Assembly: GCA_964352985.1 (NCBI GenBank)
Contig: CAYGUK010000034.1
Coordinates: 1 to 36,963 of the forward strand
DNA: 36,963 nt
Source: CAYGUK01 sp964352985
GTDB taxonomy: Bacteria; Pseudomonadota; Gammaproteobacteria; JAHCLG01
Direction: 5' to 3'
Position 1 is the stretch's first letter. The number at the start of each line of letters is the position of its first letter. The translations under genes were made by a program, and so were the position numbers. Below, piece by piece: positions 23,262 through 31,411 of this stretch. Below the pieces are notes generated by a model. It worked only from the letters and a program-made list of their open reading frames with translations, was not told where the DNA came from and ran no database searches.

Positions 23262-23471
23262 TTAAGCCATGAAGATCGGTGTTAAATTTGTTTTGTATCT
23301 GAGGAGATCAAAAATTTGGATACGATGAGTTTCTTGTTCCATATCTCTGTTGATAAGAATAAAATCTTGTAGGCTAGAGGGTGATATGTTTGCTTGAAAG
23401 GTATTGGTGTGTATTCTCTGAATTAAACTACTCTTACCCACGCCTTTTGCACCCATTAATATTAGTTTCAT
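23262..23471 (-). pseudogene. Rab/Ras-like small GTPase, N-terminal fragment
   Basis: The 69-residue ORF starts MKLILMGAKGVGKSSLIQRI, a P-loop (GAKGVGKSS) preceded by the beta strand usual in Ras-superfamily GTPases. A switch I-like region and IQIFDLLRYKTNLTPIF follow, which aligns with the WDTAGQERYRSLTPIYY segment of Rab proteins. The DTAGQE residues are replaced or deleted, and the frame stops soon after, so the NKxD and SAK motifs are absent. The start has AAGGG 5 bases upstream. It looks like a decayed eukaryote-like GTPase gene, the kind of gene acquired by Legionella-like bacteria; a functional short protein cannot be excluded. Confidence 0.5.
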
Positions 23472-23614
23472 GAATGCCCTTTTATAATTTAAAAAGGGAA
23501 AATATTAATGGATGTGTTGCTATTTTATTATTTGCTGTTTAAAAAGAATATAAACTATTCATATTTCATTTTATAATATAAAAACTATTTATTTGTATAG
23601 CATAAAATAATTTT

Positions 23615-24205
23615 TTAATCTTCATACCAGTTATCTAGAGTTTGTATGAGTTCTGATAACCCTTCTTTTTTTAAGGCTGAAAATAATTGAACTGAAACAT
23701 GTTGATATTCAGCGGTGACCATTTTGCTAATTTTATGTAAGGTGCTAATTCTCGGGTTTTTATTTAATTTGTCACTTTTATTTAAAAGGATATGGATATT
23801 TAAATTTACATCTTTGCAAAATTTTAACATTGTTTGATCTAAATCGGTCATCGGATGTCGACAATCCATAATTAAAATTAAACCTTGTAGACATTTTCGT
23901 TGGGATAAGTAATCACTTAAAGTTTGTTCCCAACGTTTTTTTATCTCACGTGAAACCTTGGCAAATCCGTAACCTGGTAAATCCACTAAGCGTTTATCAT
24001 CAGCCAGATGAAACAAATTAATTAACTGTGTACGTCCTGGTGTTTTACTACTCTTAGCTAATCCTCTTTGTTGGCACAATGCGTTTAATACAGAAGATTT
24101 TCCCACATTAGAGCGACCCGCAAATGCGACTTCTGTCCCATTATCCTCTGGGAGTTGAGACAACTTTGCTGCGCTTGTTATAAAAGTAGCTTTTTGATAA
24201 TTCAT
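23615..24205 (-). CDS. engB: Ribosome-biogenesis GTPase EngB (YihA/YsxC)
   Basis: This essential GTPase assists assembly of the large ribosomal subunit. It has 196 residues, normal length. GTPase motifs in order: G1 GRSNVGKSS (30-38), G2 region KTPGRTQLINLF, G3 DLPGYGFAKVS and G4 LNKSDKL. RKCLQGLILIMDCRHPMTDLD lies between G3 and G4, as usual. It is divergent from the cytochrome c4 gene, an arrangement conserved in many gammaproteobacteria, and marks the right border of the accessory island. The 143 bases downstream (23472-23614) are AT-rich with nothing clear. Confidence 0.95.
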   Translation of the reverse strand: MNYQKATFITSAAKLSQLPEDNGTEVAFAGRSNVGKSSVLNALCQQRGLAKSSKTPGRTQLINLFHLADDKRLVDLPGYGFAKVSREIKKRWEQTLSDYLSQRKCLQGLILIMDCRHPMTDLDQTMLKFCKDVNLNIHILLNKSDKLNKNPRISTLHKISKMVTAEYQHVSVQLFSALKKEGLSELIQTLDNWYED

Positions 24206-24270
24206 TTCTATTCTTCGCCGATCCAGTTTAAAATACTCATTTAATTATTTTGACAGCAAGGGATAGCAGT

Positions 24271-24870
24271 ATGTTGCGTATTTTTTTTGTAACCTTGTTA
24301 TTGTTATATTCTGGATTACTTTTTGCAAATCCCGATATTGCACATGGCAAACAACTTGCAGTTGCTTGTAGCGCTTGTCATGGCGCTGATGGTAACAGCT
24401 CTAATGTGATTTATCCAAACATTGCAGGTCAAAGTACACGTTATTTTGTCGATCAATTGCAACAATTTAAAGATGGCAAAAGAAATAATGCTTTAATGAC
24501 GGGAATTACAAGTCAATTATCGTTAAAAGATATGGAAGATTTAGCTGCGTATTTAGCAAGTTTAAAACCGACTCATGGTTTGGCTTCACCAGAGTTGGTG
24601 GAATTAGGTCAATCTATTTACCGGGGGGGAGATTTAGCAACAGGCTTACCCGCTTGCATGGCATGTCATGGACCACAAGGTCGAGGGAATAATGAAGCGG
24701 GTTTTCCCGCTTTAGGTGGACAACACGCGGATTATATTTTTTCTCAACTTAAAGCCTATAAAGATGGTACCAGACCACCTGGCGTTGCTGATATCATGAA
24801 AGATATTGCCAATAAAATGAAAAAAGAAGAAATGCTCGCTGTTGCAAGCTATATTCAAGGTTTACATTAA
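24271..24870 (+). CDS. Di-heme cytochrome c4
   Basis: This periplasmic electron carrier feeds terminal oxidases. It is 199 residues with a signal peptide (MLRIFFVTLLLLYSGLLFA). Two c-type heme sites are present: CSACH (Cys33, Cys36, His37) and CMACH (Cys129, Cys132, His133). Each is in a homologous half (IAGQSTRYFVDQLQQFKDGKR and LGGQHADYIFSQLKAYKDGTR) with axial Met in ALMTGI-like and VADIMKDIA segments. The ATG at 24271 follows AAGGGA by 8 bases; an upstream TTG frame lacks one. It is next to engB and upstream of dsbA, the usual gammaproteobacterial order. Confidence 0.92.
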   Translation: MLRIFFVTLLLLYSGLLFANPDIAHGKQLAVACSACHGADGNSSNVIYPNIAGQSTRYFVDQLQQFKDGKRNNALMTGITSQLSLKDMEDLAAYLASLKPTHGLASPELVELGQSIYRGGDLATGLPACMACHGPQGRGNNEAGFPALGGQHADYIFSQLKAYKDGTRPPGVADIMKDIANKMKKEEMLAVASYIQGLH

Positions 24871-24888
24871 TACTGAGAAAAATAGGGC

Positions 24889-24981
24889 TTAAAAGATATG
24901 ACCACCTACGGCGCATCCAGAAGCGAGAAGAATTGTAGCAAGACTAAAAGTAGCAAGAAGAATCCTTGTGCGTAATTTCAT
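24889..24981 (-). CDS. 30-residue putative lipoprotein
   Basis: The ORF has a ribosome-binding site (GGAG, 24994-24991) 9 bases before ATG 24981. It encodes a basic start MKLRTR, a hydrophobic core (ILLATFSLATILLASG) and a Cys in LLASGC, then only AVGGHIF. This is a lipoprotein signal peptide with a mature part of 8 residues, reminiscent in size and layout of entericidin-like peptides, though without clear sequence identity. It sits between cytochrome c4 and the outer-membrane barrel, on the opposite strand to both. The signal architecture makes chance unlikely; function is unknown. Confidence 0.5.
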   Translation of the reverse strand: MKLRTRILLATFSLATILLASGCAVGGHIF

Positions 24982-25066
24982 ATAAATTATCTCCATCCAT
25001 TAAAGTGAAAAGTTAGTTTAACTCTGATCAGAAGCGAAAACAAATGATCATTTGAATACGATCCGA

Positions 25067-25072
25067 TATAAT
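25067..25072 (+). promoter_or_regulatory. Perfect -10 element upstream of the outer-membrane protein gene
   Basis: TATAAT lies 42 bases before the ATG at 25115, with no good -35, so activation is likely. Two TGATCA palindromes at 25025-25030 and 25045-25050 are spaced exactly 20 bases (two helical turns) upstream and could be regulator sites. AAGGAAAGGGGG provides a strong ribosome-binding region. Confidence 0.4.
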
Positions 25073-25114
25073 AACGCGTAAATTATTCTATCCACAAGGA
25101 AAGGGGGCGTTAAA

Positions 25115-25696
25115 ATGCAGAAGCTAGTCATTGCAACTTTGTTAACTTCAGTTTCGATTATAGGACTCAGTACCAGTGCTTTTGCCAATATTGCACAAGG
25201 TAATGGATTTTATGTTGATGGTAATATCGGTGCAAAGTGGACTCATGATTTGCAAAATAATATTACCAATCGAGTTGATAACAAAGGATTTGGCTGGAAT
25301 GTTACTGCGGGTTATCAAATCGCTAAACAACTTGCAACTGAAGTGGGTTATACCGGTTATCGTCGTTCAACCGAAACGACGGCAGCAGGTGCGGCATTTG
25401 CAAAAACATCTCACTATGCGATTGATTGGGTGGCAAAAGGAATCTTAGTTTTACCTCGTTATGATCGTTTAAGTTTATTTGGCAAATTGGGCGCAGCCTA
25501 TGTTCATGCGAAAAAAACATTTGTGACTGGAGCAGTGGGTAATGCCAGTGGTGTTAGACTTTATTATGGTGCCGGTGTTTCTTATGCCTTTAATGCCAAA
25601 TTTGCTTTAACTGGTCAATGGAATCGTGCTCTTGGAACTAAGAGAACAGGCAGCTCTGATTTATTATCAATCGGTTTAGAATATTATTTAACATAA
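25115..25696 (+). CDS. Outer-membrane beta-barrel protein
   Basis: This 193-residue protein has a signal peptide (MQKLVIATLLTSVSIIGLST, ending SAFA). The mature part is an 8-stranded OmpA/OmpX-like barrel: alternating strands such as GFYVDGNIGAKWTHDL, GFGWNVTAGYQIAKQLATEV, YAIDWVAKGILVLP, LSLFGKLGAAYVHAKK, VRLYYGAGVSYAFNAKFALT and the terminal LLSIGLEYYLT. There is no C-terminal peptidoglycan-binding domain. The precise role (adhesion, porin, stress) cannot be told. It lies 28 bases before dsbA; it may share its transcript, which fits the need for oxidised envelope proteins, but this protein itself has no Cys. Confidence 0.82.
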   Translation: MQKLVIATLLTSVSIIGLSTSAFANIAQGNGFYVDGNIGAKWTHDLQNNITNRVDNKGFGWNVTAGYQIAKQLATEVGYTGYRRSTETTAAGAAFAKTSHYAIDWVAKGILVLPRYDRLSLFGKLGAAYVHAKKTFVTGAVGNASGVRLYYGAGVSYAFNAKFALTGQWNRALGTKRTGSSDLLSIGLEYYLT

Positions 25697-25724
25697 AAAA
25701 TAAAAATATATGGAGAGATCAACC

Positions 25725-26348
25725 ATGCAAAAAAAATTGTCTTGGATAATTATTATTTGTTTAATTCCTTTTATAAGTTTGGCTGCAACATTCCAAGCAG
25801 GAACTGATTATCAAGTTATTAAAAATTCAAGTGCGAATACGACAACAAAAACAGTGCATGTTATCGAGTTTTTTAATCCAGCTTGCCCTTGGTGTTATCA
25901 TTTAGAACCTCATCTTGATAAATGGTTGCAATCAAAACCTAAAGATGTCGATTTTAAACGTATTCCCGTTGCGTTTAATTCTAGTTGGCAAGTATTGGCA
26001 AAAGCTTATTATGCGGCTGAAGCATTAGGTGTTGCTGATAAAGTTTTACCTGCGATGTTTGATGCTATTCATAAACAAAACATGGATATTAGCAATGTAG
26101 ATGCTTTGCAAAAAATATTTGCTGAGCAAGGCGTATCAAAAGCTGATTTTGAAAGTGCATTTAGTTTTTCACCGGGTATTGATGCTGAGTTAAGTCGTGC
26201 AAATCAATTAATGAAAGAATATTCTGTGATGAGTGTTCCCACCATTGTGATTGATGGTAAATATAAAACGGACACGGGATTAACAGGTGGAGACACTAAC
26301 AAGATGATGCAAGTCGTCGAATATCTCGTCAAAAAAGTAGAAAAGTAA
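25725..26348 (+). CDS. dsbA: Periplasmic thiol:disulfide oxidoreductase DsbA
   Basis: DsbA introduces disulfide bonds into exported proteins. It has 207 residues and a signal peptide (MQKKLSWIIIICLIPFISLA). The redox site is CPWC (54-57) within EFFNPACPWCYHLEPHL, instead of CPHC in E. coli DsbA, so its redox potential may differ. The cis-proline loop is SVPTIVIDG, near residue 173. The thioredoxin fold with helical insertion fits the length. The ATG at 25725 follows GGAGAG by about 7 bases; the frame from 25710 starts on that site. It follows the outer-membrane protein gene and precedes uvrD by 13 bases. Confidence 0.88.
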   Translation: MQKKLSWIIIICLIPFISLAATFQAGTDYQVIKNSSANTTTKTVHVIEFFNPACPWCYHLEPHLDKWLQSKPKDVDFKRIPVAFNSSWQVLAKAYYAAEALGVADKVLPAMFDAIHKQNMDISNVDALQKIFAEQGVSKADFESAFSFSPGIDAELSRANQLMKEYSVMSVPTIVIDGKYKTDTGLTGGDTNKMMQVVEYLVKKVEK

Positions 26349-26361
26349 TCGTAATCAAGCT

Positions 26362-28542
26362 ATGAATCAAACATTAAATCTTGACCTTGACCTATTAAAC
26401 GCTGCTCAGCGTGAAGCAGTGACAATGTCAGATGGCCATGCCTTAGTTTTAGCTGGCGCAGGAAGTGGTAAAACACGGGTATTAACTCATCGCATTGCTT
26501 ATTTACTGCAATATCATCATGTTTCACCTTTTGAAATTTTAGCGGTGACCTTTACGAATAAAGCCGCAGGTGAAATGCGAACACGTATCGAAGCTATGAT
26601 TGGTGGACGTGTGGGTGGTATGTGGATAGGTACTTTTCATGGAATTGCCCATCGTTTATTACGTAAACATTATAAATCAGTAAACTTGCCTGAGAATTTT
26701 CAAATTATTGATAGTGATGATCAATATCGCTTAGTTCGCCGAATTTTAAAAAGTTTGAATCTAGCTGAATCCCATTGGCCACCAAAACAAGCACAATGGT
26801 TTATTAACAAACAAAAAGATAGTGGATTACGTGCTTCGATGTTAAGTACTCAAGATAGATACAGCGAAACTATGCAACGTATTTACTTAGCTTACGAAGA
26901 AACTTGTTTGCGTGGTGGTCTTGTTGATTTTGCAGAGTTATTGTTATGTGTCCATGAGTTGTGGAAACAAAATCCTGAGATATTGCAACATTATCAACAA
27001 CGATTTAAATATGTGTTGGTTGATGAGTTTCAAGATACTAATACGGTTCAATTTGAGTGGTTAAAAAATTTAATTGGTGATCATAATTATATTATGGCTG
27101 TCGGTGATGATGATCAGTCAATTTATGGATGGCGTGGAGCAAAAATTGAAAACATTCAATATTTTCAAAAACAATTTCCCAATTGTAAAATAATACGATT
27201 AGAACAAAATTATCGCTCAACAGGTAATATTCTTCGTGCGGCTAACGCCTTAATTGATAATAATTTTGGACGCTTAGGAAAAAATCTTTGGACAAGTCAC
27301 GGTGATGGAGAAAAACTGTCAGTCTATGCCGGATTTAACGAAACAGATGAAGCTCGATTTATTGTCGATAGGATCAGTGAATTTGTAGATGCTGGACATA
27401 GCTATAACGATATAGCTATTCTTTATCGCTCTAATGCGCAATCACGTATTCTTGAAGAAATATTTTTACAACGTGGAATAGCTTATCAAGTTTATGGCGG
27501 ATTACGATTTTTTGAACGTGCGGAAATTAAAGATGTATTGGCATATCTTCGATTAATTGTTGCGCGAAATGATGATGCCGCATTTGAACGTGTCGTCAAT
27601 ATGCCGGCCCGTGGTATTGGCGAAAAAACATTAACATCAATTCGACTCTATGCTCGTTCAGAACAACAATCATTATGGCAATCAGCAAAAATTTTAACAG
27701 AAAATAAAAAATTTAGTGCGCGTGCATTAAATGCGGTGGAAGGTTTTTTATCTTTAATTAATGATTTAGATGAACAAACAGAAGAATTAAATTTAGCTGA
27801 ATTAATAGAAAACGTTATTGATACCAGTGGCTTAACGTCACATTTTTCATTGGATAAAACTGAAAAAGGTTTAACTCGTGTAGAAAACTTAGCTGAAATT
27901 GTTTCGGCGGCAAGTCAATTTGAGCACTATATCACCGAAGAAGAAGAGGAATTGGATTTATCTCCCTTAATGGTATTTTTAACACATGCGGCACTTGAAG
28001 CAGGCGAAAGACAATCTAATAAAAAACAAGAGCGTGTTCAGTTAATGACATTACATTCTGCTAAAGGATTAGAATTTCCTTTTGTCATAATTGCGGGACT
28101 CGAAGAAGGTTTATTTCCACATAGCATGTCGTTTGAAGATCCTGGCCGTTTAGAAGAAGAAAGACGTTTGTGTTATGTTGGTATTACGCGTGCTGAACAA
28201 AAAGTATTATTAACTTATGCAGAGTCTAGAAGATTACGTGGTCAAGAAACTTATAATCGCCCTTCTCGATTTTTACGTGAAATCCCCAATAATTTATTGC
28301 AAGAAGTTCGTTTAAAGTCTGAAATTTCGCGACCGCTTTCTTCGGTTAAACCTAATTCCCGTATTATCGATAACAGTGCCCCTTTTAGATTAGGGCAGCG
28401 TGTGCGTCATGCAAAGTTTGGTGAAGGTGTCGTTTTACAACTCGAAGGTAATGGGAATCATGCACAAGTCCAAGTTAAATTTAGTGATAATGGTACAAAA
28501 AAATTAGCACTAGCTTATGCGAAATTAGAAGTCATAGATTGA
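26362..28542 (+). CDS. uvrD: DNA helicase II UvrD
   Basis: This superfamily 1A 3'-5' helicase acts in nucleotide excision and mismatch repair. It has 726 residues, as in E. coli (720). Motifs: LNAAQREAV (Q motif), I AGAGSGKTRV (31-40), Ia AVTFTNKAAGEMRTRI, II VLVDEFQDTN, III VGDDDQSIYGWRGA, IV ILYRSNAQSRILEE, V VQLMTLHSAKGLEFPFV and VI RRLCYVGITRAEQ. The C-terminal domain FRLGQRVRHAKFGEGVVLQLEG is the UvrD/PcrA Tudor-like RNA-polymerase-binding tail, which separates it from Rep. It starts 13 bases after dsbA and ends in a small hairpin. Confidence 0.95.
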   Translation: MNQTLNLDLDLLNAAQREAVTMSDGHALVLAGAGSGKTRVLTHRIAYLLQYHHVSPFEILAVTFTNKAAGEMRTRIEAMIGGRVGGMWIGTFHGIAHRLLRKHYKSVNLPENFQIIDSDDQYRLVRRILKSLNLAESHWPPKQAQWFINKQKDSGLRASMLSTQDRYSETMQRIYLAYEETCLRGGLVDFAELLLCVHELWKQNPEILQHYQQRFKYVLVDEFQDTNTVQFEWLKNLIGDHNYIMAVGDDDQSIYGWRGAKIENIQYFQKQFPNCKIIRLEQNYRSTGNILRAANALIDNNFGRLGKNLWTSHGDGEKLSVYAGFNETDEARFIVDRISEFVDAGHSYNDIAILYRSNAQSRILEEIFLQRGIAYQVYGGLRFFERAEIKDVLAYLRLIVARNDDAAFERVVNMPARGIGEKTLTSIRLYARSEQQSLWQSAKILTENKKFSARALNAVEGFLSLINDLDEQTEELNLAELIENVIDTSGLTSHFSLDKTEKGLTRVENLAEIVSAASQFEHYITEEEEELDLSPLMVFLTHAALEAGERQSNKKQERVQLMTLHSAKGLEFPFVIIAGLEEGLFPHSMSFEDPGRLEEERRLCYVGITRAEQKVLLTYAESRRLRGQETYNRPSRFLREIPNNLLQEVRLKSEISRPLSSVKPNSRIIDNSAPFRLGQRVRHAKFGEGVVLQLEGNGNHAQVQVKFSDNGTKKLALAYAKLEVID

Positions 28543-28551
28543 TTCTATGAC
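28531..28551 (+). terminator. Possible terminator at the uvrD stop
   Basis: GTCATAGA (28531-28538) and TCTATGAC (28544-28551) form a perfect 8-bp stem with a 5-base loop spanning the uvrD stop codon. Only a weak T-rich stretch follows, so termination efficiency is doubtful. Confidence 0.4.
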
Positions 28552-28585
28552 GATGATTCTTTGGTAACAATAGTTAGGATGTTGT

Positions 28586-28601
28586 ATTGTGATATCACAA
28601 T
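28586..28601. promoter_or_regulatory. Perfect 16-bp palindrome, candidate operator
   Basis: ATTGTGATATCACAAT lies 36 bases upstream of the VOC protein start. Its half-site ATTGTGAT is the same as in the palindrome before lqsS (29924-29941), where two extra bases lie between the halves. A repressor or activator dimer site is likely. It resembles CRP half-sites (TGTGA) but the spacing is wrong for CRP. Confidence 0.5.
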
Positions 28602-28637
28602 CAAAACGCTACAATTAAGCTTTTAAAGTTAATAATT

Positions 28638-29060
28638 ATGACTATTCAATCCCTAGACCATGTTAATTTTATTACGGAAGATTTGGAGAAAACTTGTCAA
28701 TTTTATAAAGAAATAATAGGTTTAGAATTGCGTTCAACACCGGATAAAAATCAATCAATTTATTTTTTCTTACCTGGGACTAAACAAGCCATATTACATA
28801 TCTCTCATATCGATTATAAGCCTAATCCAAAGATATTTAATCGATTAGCAAAAATTAATTCCGATTATCAGGGAGATTTAAAAACAGGTGTCATTGATCA
28901 TTTTTGTTTGCGCTTAGATATGACAGATTATCCCATCTATTTTGAAAAATTAACGAATAATAACATTATATTCGATTATATTGACCATGGAACTCATAAT
29001 TTAAAACAAATTTGGGTAATAGATCCTAATGGGGTGCGAGTGGAATTAAATTTTATCTAA
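28638..29060 (+). CDS. VOC (glyoxalase/bleomycin-resistance) family protein
   Basis: This 140-residue protein has the two beta-alpha-beta-beta-beta modules of the vicinal oxygen chelate fold. Module 1 starts SLDHVNFITEDLEKTCQFYKEIIGLEL with the metal-ligand His in LDHV. Module 2 contains IDHFCLRLD, with its His, and ends WVIDPNGVRVELNFI with the conserved Glu. Such proteins include glyoxalase I, dioxygenases and resistance proteins; substrate cannot be assigned. There is no good ribosome-binding site. A palindromic operator 36 bases upstream suggests regulated expression, possibly shared with the lqs region. Confidence 0.8.
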   Translation: MTIQSLDHVNFITEDLEKTCQFYKEIIGLELRSTPDKNQSIYFFLPGTKQAILHISHIDYKPNPKIFNRLAKINSDYQGDLKTGVIDHFCLRLDMTDYPIYFEKLTNNNIIFDYIDHGTHNLKQIWVIDPNGVRVELNFI

Positions 29061-29083
29061 TCGATGATAGACATATTTAAATT

Positions 29084-29836
29084 TCATTTGATGCCTTTTT
29101 CTTCTGCTCGTAACTTTAAATCATGATATAAAGTTAAAAATACACAATAAAACCATGGAATAAAAAATAAACTAATAACAAAATGAAGGCAAACATGAGT
29201 GATAAATATAGCACTGATGTTACCTTTAAATTCGAATTCAAGATAAGTGCGAGTGAGTAAATCGTTAAGATAAACAAATAAAAAATAAACAAGATATAAA
29301 ACAATCATGACACAAAAGGTTTTCCACCAGTGACCATAAACAAGATGGTAACTTTTTTTAAATACGTTAGTGATATTAGCATCACGTAAAATAAGCAATG
29401 GAAAAAATAAAATTAATGAAAACATAAGAAATAAACCAGGAATAATAAAAAATACCCAACCTACGAAGACAGATATAAAATAAGCAATGGTTACAACATA
29501 AACGACAGGTAATTGTGATAAGGCCTTGAAAATAGATTGTAAGACTGAACGTTGTTCTGCCATAATAATGCTATTTAGAGTTGAAACCATAGCGATATGG
29601 AACCATAAAATAAAAACTAAAAACAGTGGAAAATAAGGTAAAAAAGCAATTGCACCGTGATATACCAAGGCAAAATCATCTGATGATAGTTTGGGAAAAT
29701 AAATTGTAGGTGAAATAGTGATGGCCGCAATTAAGATGGATAATATGATAATTCGTAGGAAACTTTTCCGATATAAATGCCAGCTGTTTTTAAATATCGA
29801 GGTATAATTTTGTGGTTGCAAAATTAATGTGTGCAC
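29084..29836 (-). CDS. Polytopic inner-membrane protein of unknown function
   Basis: This 250-residue protein has about six hydrophobic segments (roughly 26-48, 62-85, 107-135, 135-153, 175-193 and 213-240). It resembles the uncharacterised YciC/DUF-type membrane proteins that contain a repeated FKNSWHLYRKSF / FKKSYHLVYGHWWKTF motif, here at 14-25 and 157-172. No transport or enzyme motif is seen. The start is GTG at 29836, with GGAG 7 bases upstream. It is divergent from lqsS and convergent with the VOC gene; its upstream region includes the 18-bp palindrome. Confidence 0.65.
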   Translation of the reverse strand: MHTLILQPQNYTSIFKNSWHLYRKSFLRIIILSILIAAITISPTIYFPKLSSDDFALVYHGAIAFLPYFPLFLVFILWFHIAMVSTLNSIIMAEQRSVLQSIFKALSQLPVVYVVTIAYFISVFVGWVFFIIPGLFLMFSLILFFPLLILRDANITNVFKKSYHLVYGHWWKTFCVMIVLYLVYFLFVYLNDLLTRTYLEFEFKGNISAIFITHVCLHFVISLFFIPWFYCVFLTLYHDLKLRAEEKGIK

Positions 29837-29923
29837 TGTTTATCTCCAAGCTTGGATAATGTTAATATAGCAGTTTAAATTGAAGATGCGAAGCATGTTC
29901 AATTATTGAAACTATCGCGATTG

Positions 29924-29941
29924 ATTGTGATCGATCACAAT
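29924..29941. promoter_or_regulatory. Perfect 18-bp palindrome upstream of lqsS
   Basis: ATTGTGATCGATCACAAT lies 26 bases before the lqsS ATG, in the divergent region with the membrane-protein gene. It shares its half-site with the 28586-28601 palindrome. A TTGAAA hexamer (29906-29911) precedes it. It overlaps the likely promoter, so repression is a reasonable guess. Confidence 0.5.
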
Positions 29942-29967
29942 TGTAAGGACCGGGTTGATAAGAATAG

Positions 29968-31311
29968 ATGACAAAATCTGTAGGGATATTTAAAAAAATG
30001 TTTAGCAAAATCCAACTCTCGATTTTGCGTAGCGTAGAATATTCAGAACACCAATTAGTTGCTGTGGGGACATTAGGTTTTATAGGTTTTCCTTTATTCT
30101 ATATAGTTTGGCATGATATTTTTCCTCAACCCTATGAAAATTTACCTCTACGATTATTTGCGAGTTTTTTAAGTCTTTTATTAATGTTAAAAGATTATTG
30201 GCCACAGCGACTAAAAAAATTTCTACCTATCTATTGGTATTTTACGGCTTTATATGCATTGCCTTTTTTTTTCGGATTTATGGTATTAAAAAATGACTGG
30301 TCTGTTATCTCTGTTATGGCTATGTTAATTGCAGTCTTTTTACTGGTGTTGTTGGTTGATTGGTTAAGCTTAAGTATTTTATTTATTTTAGGATCGGTAA
30401 TTGCCTGGTTAACCTATTTATTGTCAACAGGATTTGCTCATCCTCCTGTAATTTATTTGCAATATATAATTGTCTACTTTTTTGCCATAATTGCAGGATC
30501 GGTTTTCAATTATAAAACATCTATTTTAAAAAAAGAAAAGCTAGCAGCCATGTCATTAATTAGTGGTAGTATCGCACATGAATTGCGTACGCCTTTATTG
30601 GGGATAAAAAGTGGTTCTGTCGGAATTAGACGTTATCTACCCATTTTATTTGAAGCTTATAATTTAGCTAAAGATAATAATTTACCAGTTCAAAAAATAC
30701 GTCCTGCTCATTACAACACTTTATTACCAGCTTTAGAAAGAATCGAGAGTGAAACCAATAATGCGAATACCATTATTGACATGTTATTAATGAATGTTGG
30801 CAAACAAGCAATTGATGCTTCAATGTTTGAAGTCTGCTCGATGGTTGATTGTGTGAATGAAGCATTATTTCGATATCCATTTTCTTCAATTGATGAAAGA
30901 ATGACTATAGTTTGGCAACAACCGAGCGATGATTTTTATTTTCAAGGTGCAAAATTATTGATGGTCCATGTGTTATTTAATCTTATAAAAAATGCACTCC
31001 ATTTCGTTGCAAAAGCTCGTAAAGGTAATATTCGAATTTGGATAGTTGTCACTGAACGTTATGGTTATTTGTATTTTAAAGATACCGGCAAGGGGATTTT
31101 ACCTGAAGCATTGCCTCGAATATTTGAACGTTTTTTTTCTACCACTATCTCAGGTACAGGGATTGGTTTATCTTTTTGTAAACTAGTATTAGATAGTTTT
31201 GGTGGTGGAATTAGCTGCTCATCTGAATACGGATCTTATACTGAGTTTCGTTTAACGCTACCTCGTTGTAAGGATCAACCAACCAATACGCAGCAAATTA
31301 ACCATGATTAA
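29968..31311 (+). CDS. lqsS: LqsS/CqsS-type quorum-sensing sensor histidine kinase
   Basis: This is the inner-membrane receptor kinase for alpha-hydroxyketone signals (the CAI-1/LAI-1 class). It has 447 residues. The N-terminal ~180 residues form about six membrane helices, the sensor domain architecture of CqsS and LqsS, with no large periplasmic domain. The kinase core has GSIAHELRTPLLGIKSG with phospho-acceptor His204, N box NLIKNALHF, G1 DTGKGILPEALPRIFERFF and G2 GTGIGLSFCKLVLDSFGGG. It lacks a fused receiver, as in LqsS. The ATG at 29968 is assumed; ATG 29998 would place the His at 194. The call is supported by LqsR-like and LqsA-like neighbours. Confidence 0.85.
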   Translation: MTKSVGIFKKMFSKIQLSILRSVEYSEHQLVAVGTLGFIGFPLFYIVWHDIFPQPYENLPLRLFASFLSLLLMLKDYWPQRLKKFLPIYWYFTALYALPFFFGFMVLKNDWSVISVMAMLIAVFLLVLLVDWLSLSILFILGSVIAWLTYLLSTGFAHPPVIYLQYIIVYFFAIIAGSVFNYKTSILKKEKLAAMSLISGSIAHELRTPLLGIKSGSVGIRRYLPILFEAYNLAKDNNLPVQKIRPAHYNTLLPALERIESETNNANTIIDMLLMNVGKQAIDASMFEVCSMVDCVNEALFRYPFSSIDERMTIVWQQPSDDFYFQGAKLLMVHVLFNLIKNALHFVAKARKGNIRIWIVVTERYGYLYFKDTGKGILPEALPRIFERFFSTTISGTGIGLSFCKLVLDSFGGGISCSSEYGSYTEFRLTLPRCKDQPTNTQQINHD

Positions 31312-31341
31312 CTATATTGTGTACAAATAGCAAAAATAACA

Positions 31342-31371
31342 TTGCACTCGCTATCGTATTAATCGTAAAAT
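31342..31371 (+). promoter_or_regulatory. Candidate promoter of lqsR
   Basis: TTGCAC (31342-31347), an 18-base spacer and TAAAAT (31366-31371) precede lqsR by 40 bases. A small inverted repeat (CGTATT/AATACG) overlaps the -10. A GGGAGAG ribosome-binding site lies before the ATG. LqsR may thus be expressed separately from lqsS. Confidence 0.4.
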
Positions 31372-31411
31372 ACGGGCAAGAAATAAAACCCTAGGCAGGG
31401 AGAGTATAACG

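Noticed and set aside
29924..29941. CRP (cAMP receptor protein) site upstream of lqsS
   Set aside because: The half-site TGTGA is present but the two halves are separated by 4 bases, not the 6 required for CRP; the related site at 28586 has only 2. Kept as an operator of unknown regulator.
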